NCBI GenBank assembly: GCA_963932465.1
Contig: OZ010792.1
Span: forward strand, 186,529,377 to 186,593,376
Length of the DNA stretch: 64,000 nt
Direction: 5' to 3'
Source: Maratus speciosus
Taxonomy: Eukaryota > Arthropoda > Arachnida > Araneae > Salticidae
Every line of letters begins with the position of its first letter. The first letter of the stretch is position 1. The notes below the pieces were generated by a model. That model was not told where the DNA came from and did no database searches. It saw only the letters and a program-made list of their open reading frames with translations. Shown here piece after piece: positions 1 to 12,956 of this stretch. The translations under genes and the position numbers were made by a program.

Positions 1-2094
1 GAAGCAAATCTCCCGCACAAATTATGGGGGGAAGCCATATGTACCGCGAATCACTTACAGAACCGGCTACCTTCAAAATCGGTAAGCACCACACCCTATG
101 AATTATGGATGAATAGGAGACCAAATTTGAAATATCTCAAAGTTTTTGGCTGTACTGCATACGCCTACATACACAAACGAAAGAGAGGAAAATTAGACAA
201 TAGAGCGGAAAAGGGCACTTTTGTCGGATACGACCGTCGCTCTAAGGCGCACAGAATCTATACAAGTGACGAAAGAGTAATATTGGCCAGAAGCGTAAAA
301 TTTATAGAAAATAAAAATAATCCAGATACTAACGAAAATCTAGATAGAAGAGAATTAATCGCGGAAACAAACACAACAGAAAGACACGAATGAAATGGAA
401 ATAGATCTGACACCAACACAAAATGAACTAATTCCACCACCCGCGTCACAACAACAAATTCCACAAGTGAGAAGATCAGAAAGAACCAATAGAGGTGTGC
501 CGCCGAACAGGTTTGCTTATGCAGTCCGGCACAATCCAGTATATGTACCTAACAGTTGGGAAGATATGATGAGTATAGAAAATCCTATAGAAAAACAGAA
601 CTGGATAAAAGCGACAGAAGAGGTAATGAATTCCCTTAATGAAAACGAAACCTGTTGTTTAGTTGATCCCCCGCAAGCAGCAAGAGTAATTGGGTCGAAA
701 TGGACTTTTAAAGCGAAATATGACGAATTCGGAAAAATCAAGCGTTACAAAGCGAGATTGGTCGCACAAGGATTTAGACTAAAATACGGAGTAGATTTCG
801 ATGAAACTTATGCGCCAGTAGTTTCCCATACAAGTTTAAGAGTCTTCATAATTGCCGCAGCATACCACAATCTCAATATTAGGCAGATTGACATCAAAAC
901 GGAATTTTTAGATGGTGAATTGGAAGAAAATGTTTATGTATCACAACCTAAAGAGTATATAAACACTAGAGAACCCAATAAGGTTTGTAAGTTAAAAAAG
1001 GCCCTATATGGACTAAAACAAGTTGCAAGAGCATGGTATTCAAACTTTAGTGAAACACTAAAAGAATTAAAATTTAAACAGAGCATTGCTGATAATTGCT
1101 TATTTATAAGAAAAGAAGGGGAAAACACGGTTTATATAGCAGTATACGTGGACGATATACTAATCGCAGGAAAAGATGAAAATATAAATGACATAATAGA
1201 TAAACTAAAATCTAAGTACGCACTTGAAGATTTAGGTCAAATTTCCAATTACCTCGGGATAAAAATACAAAAGACTCACAACGGCTTTAAACTAAATCAA
1301 ACAGGAAAAATAATAGAAATTGCAAAAAAATTTAATTTAGAAGATTCTAAGCCATATGGCACTCCAATGGAAACAGGCTTTCAACGATTAGACAATGAGG
1401 AAACACAAATGCCAAACAACACTAAGTACCGACAAGCAATAGGTGCGCTGTTATATGTTGCTACAATAAGTAGGCCCGATATTTTAGTAGGTATAAACAT
1501 TTTGAGTAGAAAAAACGAAACGCCGTCTGAAAGAGATTGGAAAGGTGTTAAAAGATTAACAAGATATCTATATTCAACAAAAGACTTAAATTTAGTAATC
1601 AGCACGGAAGAACCACCCATTCTGGAAGTATATACTGATGCAGATTGGGGTGGAGATGTAAAGACAAGAAGATCGAAACAGGCAATTTATTCCTTTTAGG
1701 AAAGAATCCAATACAGTGGATAACGAAACGACAAACATGTGTTGCACAATCATCTGCAGAGGCAGAGTTCGTAGCAGCGGCGAGCGCAACACAAGAATTA
1801 ATATGGCTGCTAAAACTATTAGAAGATCTTGATATACCGCAAAAATTGCGTATAGTAATTTATGAAGACAATAAATCTTGCATAAAAATGATTGAATCCG
1901 AAAAGTTTTCTAATAAATCGAAGCATATAGACATAAAATATAATGTGATTAAACAGCTGAAAGAAGATAAAATTATTGAATTGCGTTATTGCCCAAGCAA
2001 GTCAATGACAGCGGACATACTCACGAAACCAGAGCCCAAGCCTGAATTTCTAAATAATAGGAACAAACTGAAATTACAGAACAATCCTCGTTAG
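1..2094 (+). pseudogene. Ty1/copia Pol fragment: integrase C-terminus, reverse transcriptase, RNase H
   Basis: The window opens inside a copia-type polyprotein, so Gag, protease and the integrase core lie upstream and are not seen. Frame 1 is open from base 1 to 393 and reads the integrase end (LWGEA, TPYELW, LKVFGCTAYAY, GTFVGYD). Coding then moves to the frame of 395-1699, which holds the RT: ARLVAQGF, DIKTEFLDG, LYGLKQ and the catalytic YVDD at 1145-1156. A second frame change near 1673-1680 follows DADWGGDVKTRRS in RNase H, and frame 1 resumes to the stop at 2092-2094 (QSSAEAEF, TADILTKP). The family norm is one continuous Gag-Pol frame, so the two shifts mark a dead copy. Family assignment is firm. 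Whether the shifts are mutations or assembly errors cannot be told from sequence alone. Confidence 0.93.
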
Positions 2095-2111
2095 GAGATT
2101 AAGGGGGGAAT
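2095..2111 (+). other. Polypurine tract of the first copia element
   Basis: A purine-rich run including AAGGGGGG lies directly between the pol stop codon and the TGTTGACAG that opens the 3' LTR. This is the expected plus-strand priming site. Confidence 0.75.
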
Positions 2112-2698
2112 TGTTGACAGCTATTGTGAAATATAATCTCCAAACAAGGACATTAAAACAATCAAGCTAAGTAAATTGTTTTTCATGTGTCAAATGTGAT
2201 TTATAAAAACAATTATCAAAAGTGATTATAATCTAAAGGAAGGAAGTGAAAGTGAAAAGTGATTGCACAATCATAAACAAACATTTTACTATAAACATTT
2301 CGCGATACTCAAGAACTATAGACATTGATAGACTCTTATTTTAAATTACTATAAATATAAATATTGATACAAATAATTTGCTATTATGATTTATGTCACT
2401 AATTTCCTGTTTTTTATTGCTGATAATATTTTATACATGTTTTCTCTATTTTTCACTTGTATCCCAGACTCTCCAACGGAGAGATGTATTTTAAAGCTTT
2501 TATTAAATTTTAATTTTCTTTCTATTTAAAAAGTTTCCGGACAAATTTAAGTTTTACAAGTCACACAAAAAACATGTGTCTTTTAAATGACATGAACATC
2601 ACACGATCAGTGCATGTGGATAAATAAAAAATATAGGAGAAGATCAAGACATAATTACCCTTACCGACGTGTGTTACCAGATGATATACGGATATACA
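2112..2698 (+). repeat. Probable 3' LTR of the first copia element (right end uncertain)
   Basis: Starts with TGTTGACAG right after the polypurine tract, the usual copia LTR opening. An AATAAA at 2623-2628 could be its polyadenylation signal. The right end is a guess at a CA near 2697-2698, because the partner LTR and the target duplication are outside the window. By about 2820 the sequence belongs to another repeat, so the LTR must end before that. Confidence 0.45.
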
Positions 2699-2818
2699 TA
2701 AATACAAGGTAAGCCCAATTTATCTTACCTATGTTTTGTTTTATACTGAGAAATAGATAATTTATTTTTTGAGGATAAAACCGAACATCACGCAATTACT
2801 GTTAGCAAAGTTTAAATT

Positions 2819-3790
2819 TTGCTATCACTTATAATTTGTTTACAGGGGCACTCAAAAGAAGGTCGTTACATCGTGGTCTATGGTAAAAATCATTTGCAGG
2901 GTACAGTAGAGCGCCGATTACCTGAACAAGACGCGACCGGCGCTAGTTCGGATAAATGGGCAGACAATTTAAGGGATGTTCCTGACTATACTAAAACTTT
3001 CGCACTTTATCCAGGCTTAGGACTGGCAGCACCAGTTAGTGCTGGCGCGTTTAATTATTTTTCCTTTTTTGTTTGTTTGTTTATAAATTTTTTATCATTT
3101 AAAATTTTCTTATATCATTTTCTGAACTCCAGAGATGATAATTTAAGCAAAGAAGTTTTCGATTGTTGCTTGCTTCAAAGAAGACATTCTTTTCAATGCT
3201 GCCATATCACGAATTCTTGTTAAATATGCTAGTTGAATAGGATCAACTTTCTTCTGCCGTTCGAGCCATTCATAATTGTTTCCAAACACTCAAAGATTTC
3301 GTTATGTGATGGACCTGGGTCATTTTCAGAGCATTCGTTTTCATTTTCTTTTTCACCTTGAATCTCATCCACAATCTCATCTCATTTAAAATCTGATATC
3401 CAGGGTCATCTACGTCACTATTTAACCAGAAAACGAGAGAAATAGGCTGTTTTTGAGAGAAAAAGATTGTTCGGATAATTGGAAGTTCGGTTTCAAAAAT
3501 TTTTTGACAGAAATAGGCTGTTCGGATAATTGGAAGCTCGGTTAATTGGAGTTCCGATAATCGGCGTTCTACTGTATTTTAAGGATGTTAAATTATTTCA
3601 AATATTTTGAAACTGATATGCATCACAGAGGTTCACTGCTTAATGCTTGTTATAGACTAGGGTGTGCATAGCATTTATTGTTCCTTTACACATGCAAACG
3701 GATGATGATGAGCAATAATTGCTGGAAATGTGTTTTCAATTGAAGTATGCGTTTTTAACATTCCGTTTGTCGCGCATTATCTGACAGATA
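2819..3790 (+). repeat. HINE-B-like tandem-unit fragment, interrupted by a pogo-like element
   Basis: Bases 2844-2903 (ACAGGGGCACTCAAAAGAA, then a GTCTATGG stretch) and 3577-3780 (TGATATGCAT, later AGCAATAATTGCTGG) match successive parts of the units at 34.6-35.6 kb. The match runs through when the 671-bp insertion at 2904-3574 is skipped. Both ends of the parent element are lost or too diverged to see. The open frame at 2819-3223 is a chance frame through these repeats, not a gene. Confidence 0.6.
2904..3574. mobile_element. Tigger/pogo-like non-autonomous element, TA flanked
   Basis: Left end CAGTAGAGCGCCGATTA (2904) and right end TAATCGGCGTTCTACTG (to 3574) are imperfect inverted repeats. 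Both are flanked by TA (2902-2903 and 3575-3576), the duplication expected of the Tc1/mariner-pogo superfamily. Subterminal copies of TTCGGATAATTGGAAG recur at 3470-3540. No transposase frame is present at 671 bp. The surrounding repeat unit reads through once the element is removed. Confidence 0.75.
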
Positions 3791-4232
3791 CGACAGAATC
3801 TGACAGTACTCTCGTCTGTATTTTAATATATTATTTCTTTTCTAAACTATAAAATATATTCATAATAATAAAGAATTTGATTTAATGTTATTTTTTCTGC
3901 TTTAAATTGTGTTTTTATGTGTTTTATTTATTAACTAGCCGCTTCTGGCGACCAGTTTGGTCTCCCTAAAATGTATGCTAAGCATTGCATCATGTTACTT
4001 TCATTCTTAAACTAATTTACTTGCTCAATCCTTCCCCAAATTAGAATAAATATTTTGATAGAGAAATCAAGAATTCTTTGCGATCTTGATAATATTTCAT
4101 ACATTTTTAGGTAGATTTCGTAAGAAATACTACCTATTGCAGTCGTTACCATGGCGCGACTTTTGAAAAATTCCTTCATAACTTTTCATTATAGGACCCC
4201 AGGAACCCAAAACCACCCCCACCTTAAAAGTT

Positions 4233-4264
<32 letters not shown>

Positions 4265-5885
4265 CTAAATTTTGTCCGCACGATAAAAGACGCAATTATG
4301 CACGGATTGTCCTCAAACTCGCCAACAACTTTGATATGGCTAATATCTCGGCGGGGATTGAAAATGGGCGAAATCGGCCCAAGAGGGTGGAAATGGGGAG
4401 GGTTCAAAATTTTGAATACTGTCTTAACATGATTCTGATATAACTAGCTCTTACACAACAATGGCAGGAAAAAAAATAAAAGTTTTTCGTTATAGCAGTT
4501 GCCAACAATTAAAAAAAAAAAACAATAAAATTCTCACCACAACAATTACTTTTCTAATGTAAAATTTTCACGTGTAAAATTAAATAGTTTGACAAATTGA
4601 AAACAAATTGAATATTACGTCATAAGTTTTCTACAGCAAGATTTCAGCATGAAAACTCAAAATAAAAAAATAGTTTGACGAATTAAAAAAATATGTATAT
4701 TGCGCCATATTGGAAATATAATGGATCTCAGCAGGTGAATATGTAACGCCATGTGAGTTTGAAGAAACGTATTAAAACATGATAAAAACCCGACTATGGA
4801 AATATTAACATATTTTAACACTTTAAGGTTCTCTGAATTTTTTGTAGCCATTTTTTAAACCTATTCCATATACATGTGTGTGTGTATTCGTGTATATTAT
4901 AATTTTCACAAAATGTTTAGCTCCCTACAGCTCACTCTTTGTGAAGAAACTGGGTTTATCTCTAATCTTGATTTAAGTTTTGTTGGAGAATTTAGTACTT
5001 AACTCCGAAATCTACCTCAGCCTGTAGGCCCGACCCGGCAGGGATTTTTGTTGTTATGCATATTTCGTCTTTTTTGACAAATACCACTTAATTTCGTAGC
5101 TGTAAAAATGAGCGAAATTTCAAGTGTTTAAACTGAGATTTGTTCATAAATTATCTAAATTAAACTTATTTTACTTAAACACGCTGTTACTTCAATGTTA
5201 TTTTTTAGCATTAATAAATTTATTTAAATTTTGAAAACCATGCATTTATATATTTTTTTCACTACTTGCTGATTAAATAATGAATACTTTTGTTTTTATA
5301 AATTTGATTTCTGAGTTCATAAATATGGCAATGAAGTAACGTAACTAAGAGAAATAGCAAAATAAAACCCTCGTGAATGCAAACCATAAACAAACGTTAG
5401 CGTCGCCAATTTACCTACTATGACGTTATAAAAATATTGTTCATTCATTGATGGAGAACCTGCTTTGCGAATGATTATCTTCATGGTTTAATATTTTCTA
5501 CAGTTCATGATGAATGAATCTCTTGTGTTTGTTTATTTTATGAAGTGAGATAGTAAGCTGTCAGCCTATTTTAAATTGAAGTTATCTTAGAATATATATT
5601 TATTTGAATGTAAATTAGAAAAGATACTTTGATGTTGAAATGAAATATTTTAGTTTATGTTATAATTATTACGATTAATTATTTATTTAGGTACTTTTCC
5701 ACTACGGGGGGCCTTGGTATTTTTTTTTTTTAAGCTTTGCGCAATTCGGGCTTCAGAAAGTGAAATACGTTTACAAAATATATAAATAGCTATGAAAACA
5801 AACCTGGTGAACTTTTATTTTTGTTGTTATATATGTATTTATTTGCATATAAACATTTTATTTATTACATATATATACAATATTT
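3791..5885. other. Gene-free AT-rich stretch with dispersed-repeat pieces
   Basis: No supportable gene. Bases 3943-4060 resemble 61555-61670 (GGCGACCAGTTTGGTCTCCC against GGCGACGAGTTTGGCCTCCC), so this is a dispersed repeat. AGGTAGATTTCG at 4110 and its inverted copy near 5006-5018 may bound a 0.9-kb element, but one short match is weak. A (TA)n run lies at 4229-4258. The frames at 4151-4432 and 4189-4407 are overlapping low-complexity shadows. Confidence 0.5.
4229..4258. repeat. (TA)n microsatellite
   Basis: About 15 TA steps in an otherwise unremarkable AT-rich stretch. Confidence 0.9.
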
Positions 5886-6179
5886 GGTACTACTTAGTTA
5901 TCCCGTCGACCAAAATTATGTCGCCAAACTATAAAATTAAATGCCAATATGGTTGATCGTAAATGTCACATTCTCTTGACTTTAAGCAAGTTTCACGTGT
6001 TTACGTCATCAAGGGATTTATATTTCGACTTTTTATTTGTATTTTTATTAATGTTATGCTAATTTATTTGTTCTTTCGTTATTTAAAATAAAAATTATGT
6101 CAATTTGTATAATTTGGCAAATGGTTTGGCGGTGTTTATAAATTGGCGAAATTGGTCGACGGGATAACTAAGTAGTACC
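5886..6179. mobile_element. hAT-like MITE, family with GGTACT ends, copy 1
   Basis: Terminal inverted repeats GGTACTACTTAGTTATCCCG and its complement bound 294 bp of AT-rich DNA. Two relatives at 36456-36740 and 36960-37224 share both ends and the interior, and those carry perfect 8-bp duplications. Here the flanks (CAATATTT and CAAATTAC) match only partly, so this copy is older. It has no coding capacity. Confidence 0.85.
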
Positions 6180-7816
6180 CAAATTACTTCTGTTCCTATA
6201 TAAAAATAGATTATTGCCTTCTTTAGATTAAATAAATTGATACATATGGAAAAAATTGCTTATGTGTATGAAATAACATATAGATTGCCAGAAAATACGA
6301 TGCCAATTTTTTTTTTCTCGCCCAGGACCTATACTGGAAAAATACCTTTATTTATTTATTTATTGTATTTTAAATGAGGTTGAATGAAAGATGTGTATTA
6401 TAAATGTATCTGATAATATGTACTTAAATTTATGCGTTTTAAATGAAAGTTATTCGTTTAAACGAAATGAGTGATAGCTTTATATTTTAAATGAAAGGAT
6501 GACGATGGAAGAATATTTGGCGATTCATCACCTGCGCCCGACTAACATAAAAGTACCCAAATGGCCGTTTTGCCACATAAAAAGCGAAGCAGTCAGCCCG
6601 GAACTGTTGATGACAGTCATATGACTTCAGCTATTATTAAAGAGATGTTAACAATATATACTGGAGTATCTGGCGGATACAGCTCGGCCACGCTTGTTTG
6701 AAAAAAACAAAAACAAAAAAACAAAAACAAAAACAAAACAAAAATAAATAAATAAATAAACACGCGACTAGCGGGGTGTTAAATTTAAATTATTTTTTGC
6801 ACATTTCTTGGTGTATATAAATTGTATAGATCATATTACTATCGAAAACTCTGGTAGCTGTTTTGAATAAATGAACGTATTAAATTGGCAACAGCGGCAA
6901 GCACACAATAAATTATATATGAAATATTTTCTATCATTTTGAACTTAAAAGTATTTTTATGACATTGTCATTTTACTTTATATGCAGATAATGAAAACTA
7001 AGAACGCTCTGTTTTTTGGAAGCGTGAGTTGGTTTTCTATTTGAAGAAAACCGTGCACTCTCTTAAATGACCCAGATATTATTTCGGAACTAACAGAACA
7101 AAGGACGCGTCTGCTGCCGATTAAAAACGTGATCGTTGCATTAAGTAAAGTTGACTCACACGTTAGCGACCTGAACATTTGAAAAACAAGATGAAAAGTG
7201 AATTGTAAGTTTCCATTTTAAGATAATGGCAAAGGAATGAAGAAAATTTAATTTAAAATTTTTTAAAGTCTGGAATAAATCTTTAGAAATATCTAACTAT
7301 AGGGAATGGATTTAGGCATTTTCATAGCTTTATTTGCATTACTGCAATTTTCATATTATTCAAAAATATTTTATACTGCACCACTCTTATTCAAATTTTC
7401 ACTTATATTCTATTATTGCGTATTATTTTTATTATTAAATAGCTGACTGTGTTCATTATTAACGGAAATAAAAAAATATCTATTTTTTGGAATGATTATT
7501 TGAAAATTTTCAATCGTATTTATTCGTTATAATGCGTGCACACAAGTTAATTTAATTTTCGTTCTTAAAAAAGGATACACACAAAACAGGTATTATAATG
7601 GGGTAAAGAGGTTAAATATAGGAATAATCAAAATGTGTAGGTGATATCAGATTTAAGAAAGTTTTCTTTCTTTTTTTAAGAATTACAAATGTTTTTATTT
7701 TGATTTTAAGCAACAGGGGGGGGGGGGGGCAATTATGCTAAAATTGGAATAATAGCATACATATTCAAGTCTTATTTGGAAATTACTTGTACTTTAACTG
7801 GTATAAAGAAATGCGT
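6180..7816. other. Gene-free AT-rich stretch
   Basis: Holds an A-rich AAAAAC/AAATA low-complexity run at 6702-6760 and a G10 run near 7717-7727. A less AT-rich patch at 6520-6700 has no frame I recognise. The 66-codon reverse frame at 6978-7178 shows no family motif. I see nothing else supportable. Confidence 0.5.
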
Positions 7817-8460
7817 CAGTTGTTAGATGTGTGATATTTTATACGATGATTTGTGTCAGAGTTAGTAAAAGTGCGGGAGTATATTTTTCCCCCCACGGTT
7901 GTACTAAAAAATGAAATATAACCAAATCACACAGTCACACCAAAATCACGCGTGATGGTTAAATTTTCAAATAATCATTCCAAAAAATGCACTGTAAAAA
8001 AAACAAAAAAAAAAAAAACAGAAAAAAAACGACATTTTTACAGTACAAAGTACTGTTCATCTCGCGCACAAACTCGATCACACAGAGTTTGTGCTGGCAA
8101 ATCTACAGTGGTTCTTTTTTTTTACAGTGTAGATATTTTTTGTATTTGCATTAATAATGAACACGGTGAGCTATTCAATAATAAAAAGTATAGAACGAAT
8201 ACACACATACAAATGCGTTAACAAAGAATGTCTAAAAATATGCTAAACATAAAACTCACTAAAATGTGTCATTGTTTTCAATTATAAAGACGAAAAGCAA
8301 CTTAGTGCTTTTTTAAAGTTTTTACTTTGGATTCGGGATGATTTCTTTCTATTTTATTTTTTAGTAATTTTTTTAGTAGTGAGGGAAAAAAGTATACTCC
8401 CCCACGTTAACCAACTCTGCCTGCTACAAATCTCCGTATAAAATGTCACTGATATCAATC
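7817..8460. mobile_element. Element with about 70-bp imperfect terminal inverted repeats
   Basis: Bases 7817-7890 (TTTTATACGATGATTTGTG, then GCGGGAGTATATTTTT) match, in inverted orientation, bases 8390-8460 (TTTTATACGGAGATTTGTAG, then GGGGGAGTATACTTTTTT on the - strand). The ends are blurred and no duplication is clear. A smaller MITE sits inside (7990-8129). Superfamily unknown. Confidence 0.5.
7990..8129. mobile_element. MITE with CACTGTAAAAAAA ends, copy 1
   Basis: A 140-bp segment begins CACTGTAAAAAAA and ends TTTTTTTTTACAGTG. The same ends bound the 275-bp element at 14228-14502. The interior holds smaller palindromes (CAGTACAAAGTACTG; CAAACTC and GAGTTTG). The ORF at 7952-8221 only runs through it. 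Confidence 0.5.
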
Positions 8461-8737
8461 GATAATGCATTATAAATTAAAATTTACATTTTTTTCAAAT
8501 ATGAATTTCAAAATATATATTATTTGAAATTAATAGTTAAAAAAAACCCTTCTAATTTATGACGATTTTTTAAAAACAGAAATCGATTTCTAGAAGTTTC
8601 AATTGTGCGAATCCAAAATTACAGCTCATTCCGCCAAGTAGTTTTGGGCTGAGCTGAAAGAAAAAAAAACTGTCGTCATTGAAATCTGCTTTGCAATGAT
8701 TAAAAACGAATTTAGTATTAGGAATTCTAAGCTATAA

Positions 8738-9292
8738 CCTCTTCGGTCCCTGGGTCCCCATTCGGGGACCTCTGTTCTTTTCCTTATAAAAACTAAAATG
8801 TCCGATTTTTTTACATTTTCACATCATTTCTTAATAGCTGAATGTTTTTTTGCGTTCAAAGCCGAATAAATGGCAGCATCTAAACTGATTCCCACATAAA
8901 ATAAATGTTATTTTCATCTGAGTTTGCAAAATGCCTAAAAATGCCCAAAAGACAATATGACCAAGAAAGTGAGAAATTTTCATAAGTATTTAACTTAAAT
9001 CTTTTTCAATACAAAATTTTAAGTATTTGTAGATTATTTACTCGTTTAAAGCTCTTAAATTTGTGATTGCGTTAATTTAGGTAAATGGTTATTAAATTGA
9101 TGTTTTTAAGGGGTTTGTAGTTTTCGATCAATATTTTTGAACCTAAATTCACCTAAACAAAAATTGCACCTAAAGGATCAATTTCAAAAAAATATATTTT
9201 TTTTTTTTCTGTCATTTACGATTTCATTTTGTTTGGGAAAAAAACAATGAATAAGCATTTTTATTATTATTTTAGCTTCGGAACTGAAGAGG
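8738..9292. mobile_element. piggyBac-like non-autonomous element
   Basis: Left end CCTCTTCGGTCCC follows ATAA. Right end GGAACTGAAGAGG is followed by TTAA. The two ends are inverted copies, and a TTAA-type target with CCY termini is the piggyBac signature. A strong hairpin (GGTCCCC and GGGGACC) lies just inside the left end. There is no transposase frame. The left TTAA is degenerate (ATAA), so superfamily confidence is moderate. Confidence 0.5.
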
Positions 9293-10492
9293 TTAAACCT
9301 GCATAATTCCTAAACTGTTTGACCGAATGAAGGAAACAGAAACACCCTTTTACCTTCGCGGAAGTTATATAATCTTTTAATTCAATTCTGATTGATAATG
9401 CATGGACTAAAACAGTAACCTTCGCAAAATATTTGCTTGCTGCGTTCACAATTGAAAATATTGCTTTAACGACGCTAAGGGAAAATTTCATTTTATATGT
9501 AGTGCGAAACCCACAGTTATTGACACCTAACCAGTATGTGACACTTCAGCAAAAATCCATCTTAAATAAGCATTTTCTTGTAAAATTTTGCAAAGTAATG
9601 TCATCGAGTGGTAACTTAGACACTTATTTTTATTTTATAGTCAATTTATTCACCACTAGTAGCCCAAGCCAAGAGCATATCTAATGAGGATCTTATTCTA
9701 AAATTAAGGTGTACTTTTTACCCGCCTGCCAAGAAGGGTTATGTGTTTCACACGTATCTGGGTATGTGGATTTCTTTATACCACCGAAACATCCCAACGG
9801 CTGGATGGATTTTAATGAATGAGGTCTCTATCGATTCGTCTTAACCGTCCGATGGTTATAGGCTAGGTTTGTTTTTATAAATTCAAAAGGGCGGCCGTAA
9901 AATACAAAATGGCGGTAGAGACGAAAAATAATTTTTACGCACCGTATTGAGTGGCATATGATTGGATAGGTCTTTCAAATGAAAACGACGTTCCATTGAC
10001 TATTTTACAGTCAGAACCTCCGTTTAAATATTACACAACCTGGAAGTTGTGTATGTAGGATCTCTAGCTTTACTGCCACTCTAACCATCATAGGCCTCAT
10101 CAAAACAGTGTTTATAGATAGGAACTAACAATTAAACTCAACTTAAAAGTCATCAATACAAGTAAATAAAAAAATAGTTAAGTAATATAAAAATAGTTTA
10201 ACATTGATGAGAAATAATTAATTAGTTCGCTTTTTACGCAGTCGGGTTTTTTGAGTTTTGTAAATTTAATTTTTACTTGTTTTAATCTGTTTGCAATGCA
10301 ACCATCCTAAACGTTTTCTTAAAGTTATACTTGTAGAAATTAGTTAAAAGATGCCTATGGTACACATTGGGACCGTAATTTCTAGTTTATAGTTATTTAA
10401 TTTAGCTTAATGGGATTGGAAGTGGGGTGGGGGAGCTTGTCAGTAATTGGTTCCAACAATTTCATTTCACCAGTCTTCGACAGAGGTGTTAA
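9293..10492. other. Gene-free stretch with one probable dispersed repeat
   Basis: Bases 9692-10110 are less AT-rich than the surroundings (for example GGGCGGCCGTAAAATAC, AACCTGGAAGTTGTG) and read like an old interspersed repeat, but no second copy lies in the window. The two opposite frames at 9267-9491 and 9433-9684 show no recognisable domain. Nothing else is supportable. Confidence 0.4.
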
Positions 10493-11133
10493 GGGAACTC
10501 GGTACTATTTGGAGATTTTTTTTTTACTATATACACTTACTTATTACATACTCATATTATTATAGGTAATACTTAGAAAAACTGATTTTGACAAGAAAAA
10601 AAAAATCATTTTGTGGGTAAAAATTGAGAATTTTAATGAAAAAAAATTAAAGAATTTTAAAGTTTGCTGTTTTTTTTATATACTACTGTGTTTAAAACAC
10701 TAAAACTTCTATAAATATTTCTCAAACCACTCCATTATTATTTTTTTTTGTATCCACAAAATAGTGTACTTCATAAAATTAGCAATCAATTTTACAATTG
10801 AAGAATTAGTTTATGAGAAAAATAAAGTAAAATATACAAACATAGGCAAAAGCGTAGCAAAAAACATGATTTCTTCAACTTTTCGATTTTTATTTTTTTT
10901 TGTCTTTTCATTATATTGTAAAATCCATCCCTAATTTTATTAAGTACACTATATTGAGGATACAAAAAAATAATTGGGTGATATGACAAATATTTGCAGA
11001 AGTTTTAGTGTTTTAAACGCAGCAATGTATAAAAAACCCCAGCAAATTTTAAAATTCTTTAAATGAAAAAAAAATAATAAATTTCTTAATTTTTACCAAC
11101 AAAATGATTTTTTTCTTGTCAAAATCAGTTTTT

Positions 11134-12000
11134 AGGGTTTCATTCATCTGACGAAACCCTATTCGTCTCACTCCTCTGTCTGTCCGTCTGTCTGTCTGTC
11201 ACACAGCCCGTTCTCAGAAACTATATATGATGGAGACTTGAAATTTTGGATTCTTATAGCTGAACACCTCACATCAAACGACAAATCATAAAATTTTGAA
11301 AAATCTTATATTTACTCCTCAGGGCTCCAACTTGTGTGTTTTAAGCTTTTGTTTCTAACTAAGCCCCTAATTAAGTTGAAGATTTGAAATTTTGGATTCT
11401 TATAGCTGAACACCTCACATCAAACGACAAATCATAAAATTTTGAAAAAGTGTTATATTTACCTTCTCTGGGCTCTAACTTGTGTATTTTAAGTTTTTTT
11501 TTCTAACTGACCCCTAATTAAGTTGAAGACTTGAAATTTTGGATACTTATAGCTGAACACCTCACATCAAAAGACATATAATAAAATTTTGAAAAAGTCT
11601 TATATTATTTACCCCTCCGGGCTCTAACTTCTGTATTTTTAGCAATTTTTCTAACCTCCACACACTTTTCACCCGAGGTGCACTTTTCTAACTTTTGTCG
11701 ACACTCCTTTAACCATTCTTTCATATTATGCACCATAGCCGTACATATTTTAGTTCAATTTTTTACCGCCAGGTGCGCCTACTGATCTCGGGTGCTATGG
11801 GTCCGATCCCCTCGACTAATATACCTACGGATAGTTTGTAAAACGGAGTTTCGTTCTGATAGAGGTTTGTTTAGAATAGAGTGCGTCCCCTGGTTGCGAA
11901 ATCTGGAACCAACAGATTTTGCAAAAGAATAAAGTGTTTTGAACGGAATATTAAACGAAATCCTCTGTGCGATCTGTGATCACACTGACCCACTTGTTTT
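11134..12000 (+). mobile_element. HINE-A (Helentron-like non-autonomous element), copy 1
   Basis: Begins with a palindrome at 11134-11160 (AGGGTTTCATT, six-base loop, ACGAAACCCT), then a CTGTCTGTCCGTC run at 11176-11200. About three tandem units follow, with TATAGCTGAACACCTC at 11256, 11401 and 11548. The 3' region holds AACGAAATCCT (11954-11964), an inverted copy of the palindrome arm, then a TGTGATCACA hairpin and the end ACTTGTTT near 12000. Comparison with the intact left arm of the host fold-back shows insertion into a T-rich site with no clear target duplication. This is the layout known for Helentrons and HINE/DINE elements. No protein is encoded. Confidence 0.75.
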
Positions 12001-12956
12001 AAGTTATTACCTGTAATAATACTTGTGTATAATAAGTAAATGTACAGTCGTGGAAAAAAAGTAAACACCCTCTACTAACTCTGCAACAATTTATTGTAGA
12101 AGAAAGTTACTAGTACCAAACGATTGGAAATAAAGTCTACTTTCAAATGATGTATATAAAATTTGCTTAGGGACCCATCTACATATCAAAACGAACCCAA
12201 ACTTTGTTTTTTTTTCAATAGCAATACCCAATTTTGACACCATAAATAGATTCTACGCCCTTTAATTAGCATAAACACAAATTTTCATGAAATTCGTACC
12301 ATTAGTTTCAGAGAAATTAATTATTTTAAAACGAGACTATTTTAGGGGCTGTATCCAAATTGAAGTTCGGTACTCGATTGTTGAAATGTGACAGAATGAT
12401 TGTGTCACTTCTATTAATGCATTATTTCTTGCCAATATGAACATCTCGCTCACTTAATATATTTCGACTACTGCCAGTCCGAATATTTCATTAAAATGAG
12501 TAAAATATATTTTTTCAAATTATGCTTTTCTGAACATCATAGACTTAAGTCGTCATTTTCACGTTTTTTTACTCATAATTCGAAAACTAATTGAAAGAAA
12601 AATTTGAAATTGAGAATTTGTATAAAGTCCGACATAATAAATATAAATCTATCAAAAAATTTGTTGGTTGTAATTCATGTTTTTTTCGAATATTAATTTC
12701 ATTAAACATGTTTTATATTATAAAATTTTTAAAATTACAAATTCGATGTATTTATGTTCGGGTTTTTTAGGATTATATTTAAACAAAAAAATTATCACAT
12801 TAGGATTATAATTTTAGGCGATATTAATAAAAATATGAAAATATAATTTAACATTAGATGGTCTAAATTTTGAATGTCTATAATTCAAAAACTTATCATC
12901 CAAATGACTTTAAATTTCATTTCTAGACATAGTTTGAACTAAACATGTAATTTATA

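Noticed and set aside
2819..3223. 134-codon + strand frame
   Set aside because: Runs from a HINE-B unit into the pogo-like element; no domain, and composition follows the repeats.
4151..4432. Overlapping 93- and 72-codon frames on both strands
   Set aside because: Both read through a (TA)n tract with no motif; a mirror pair in repeat DNA.
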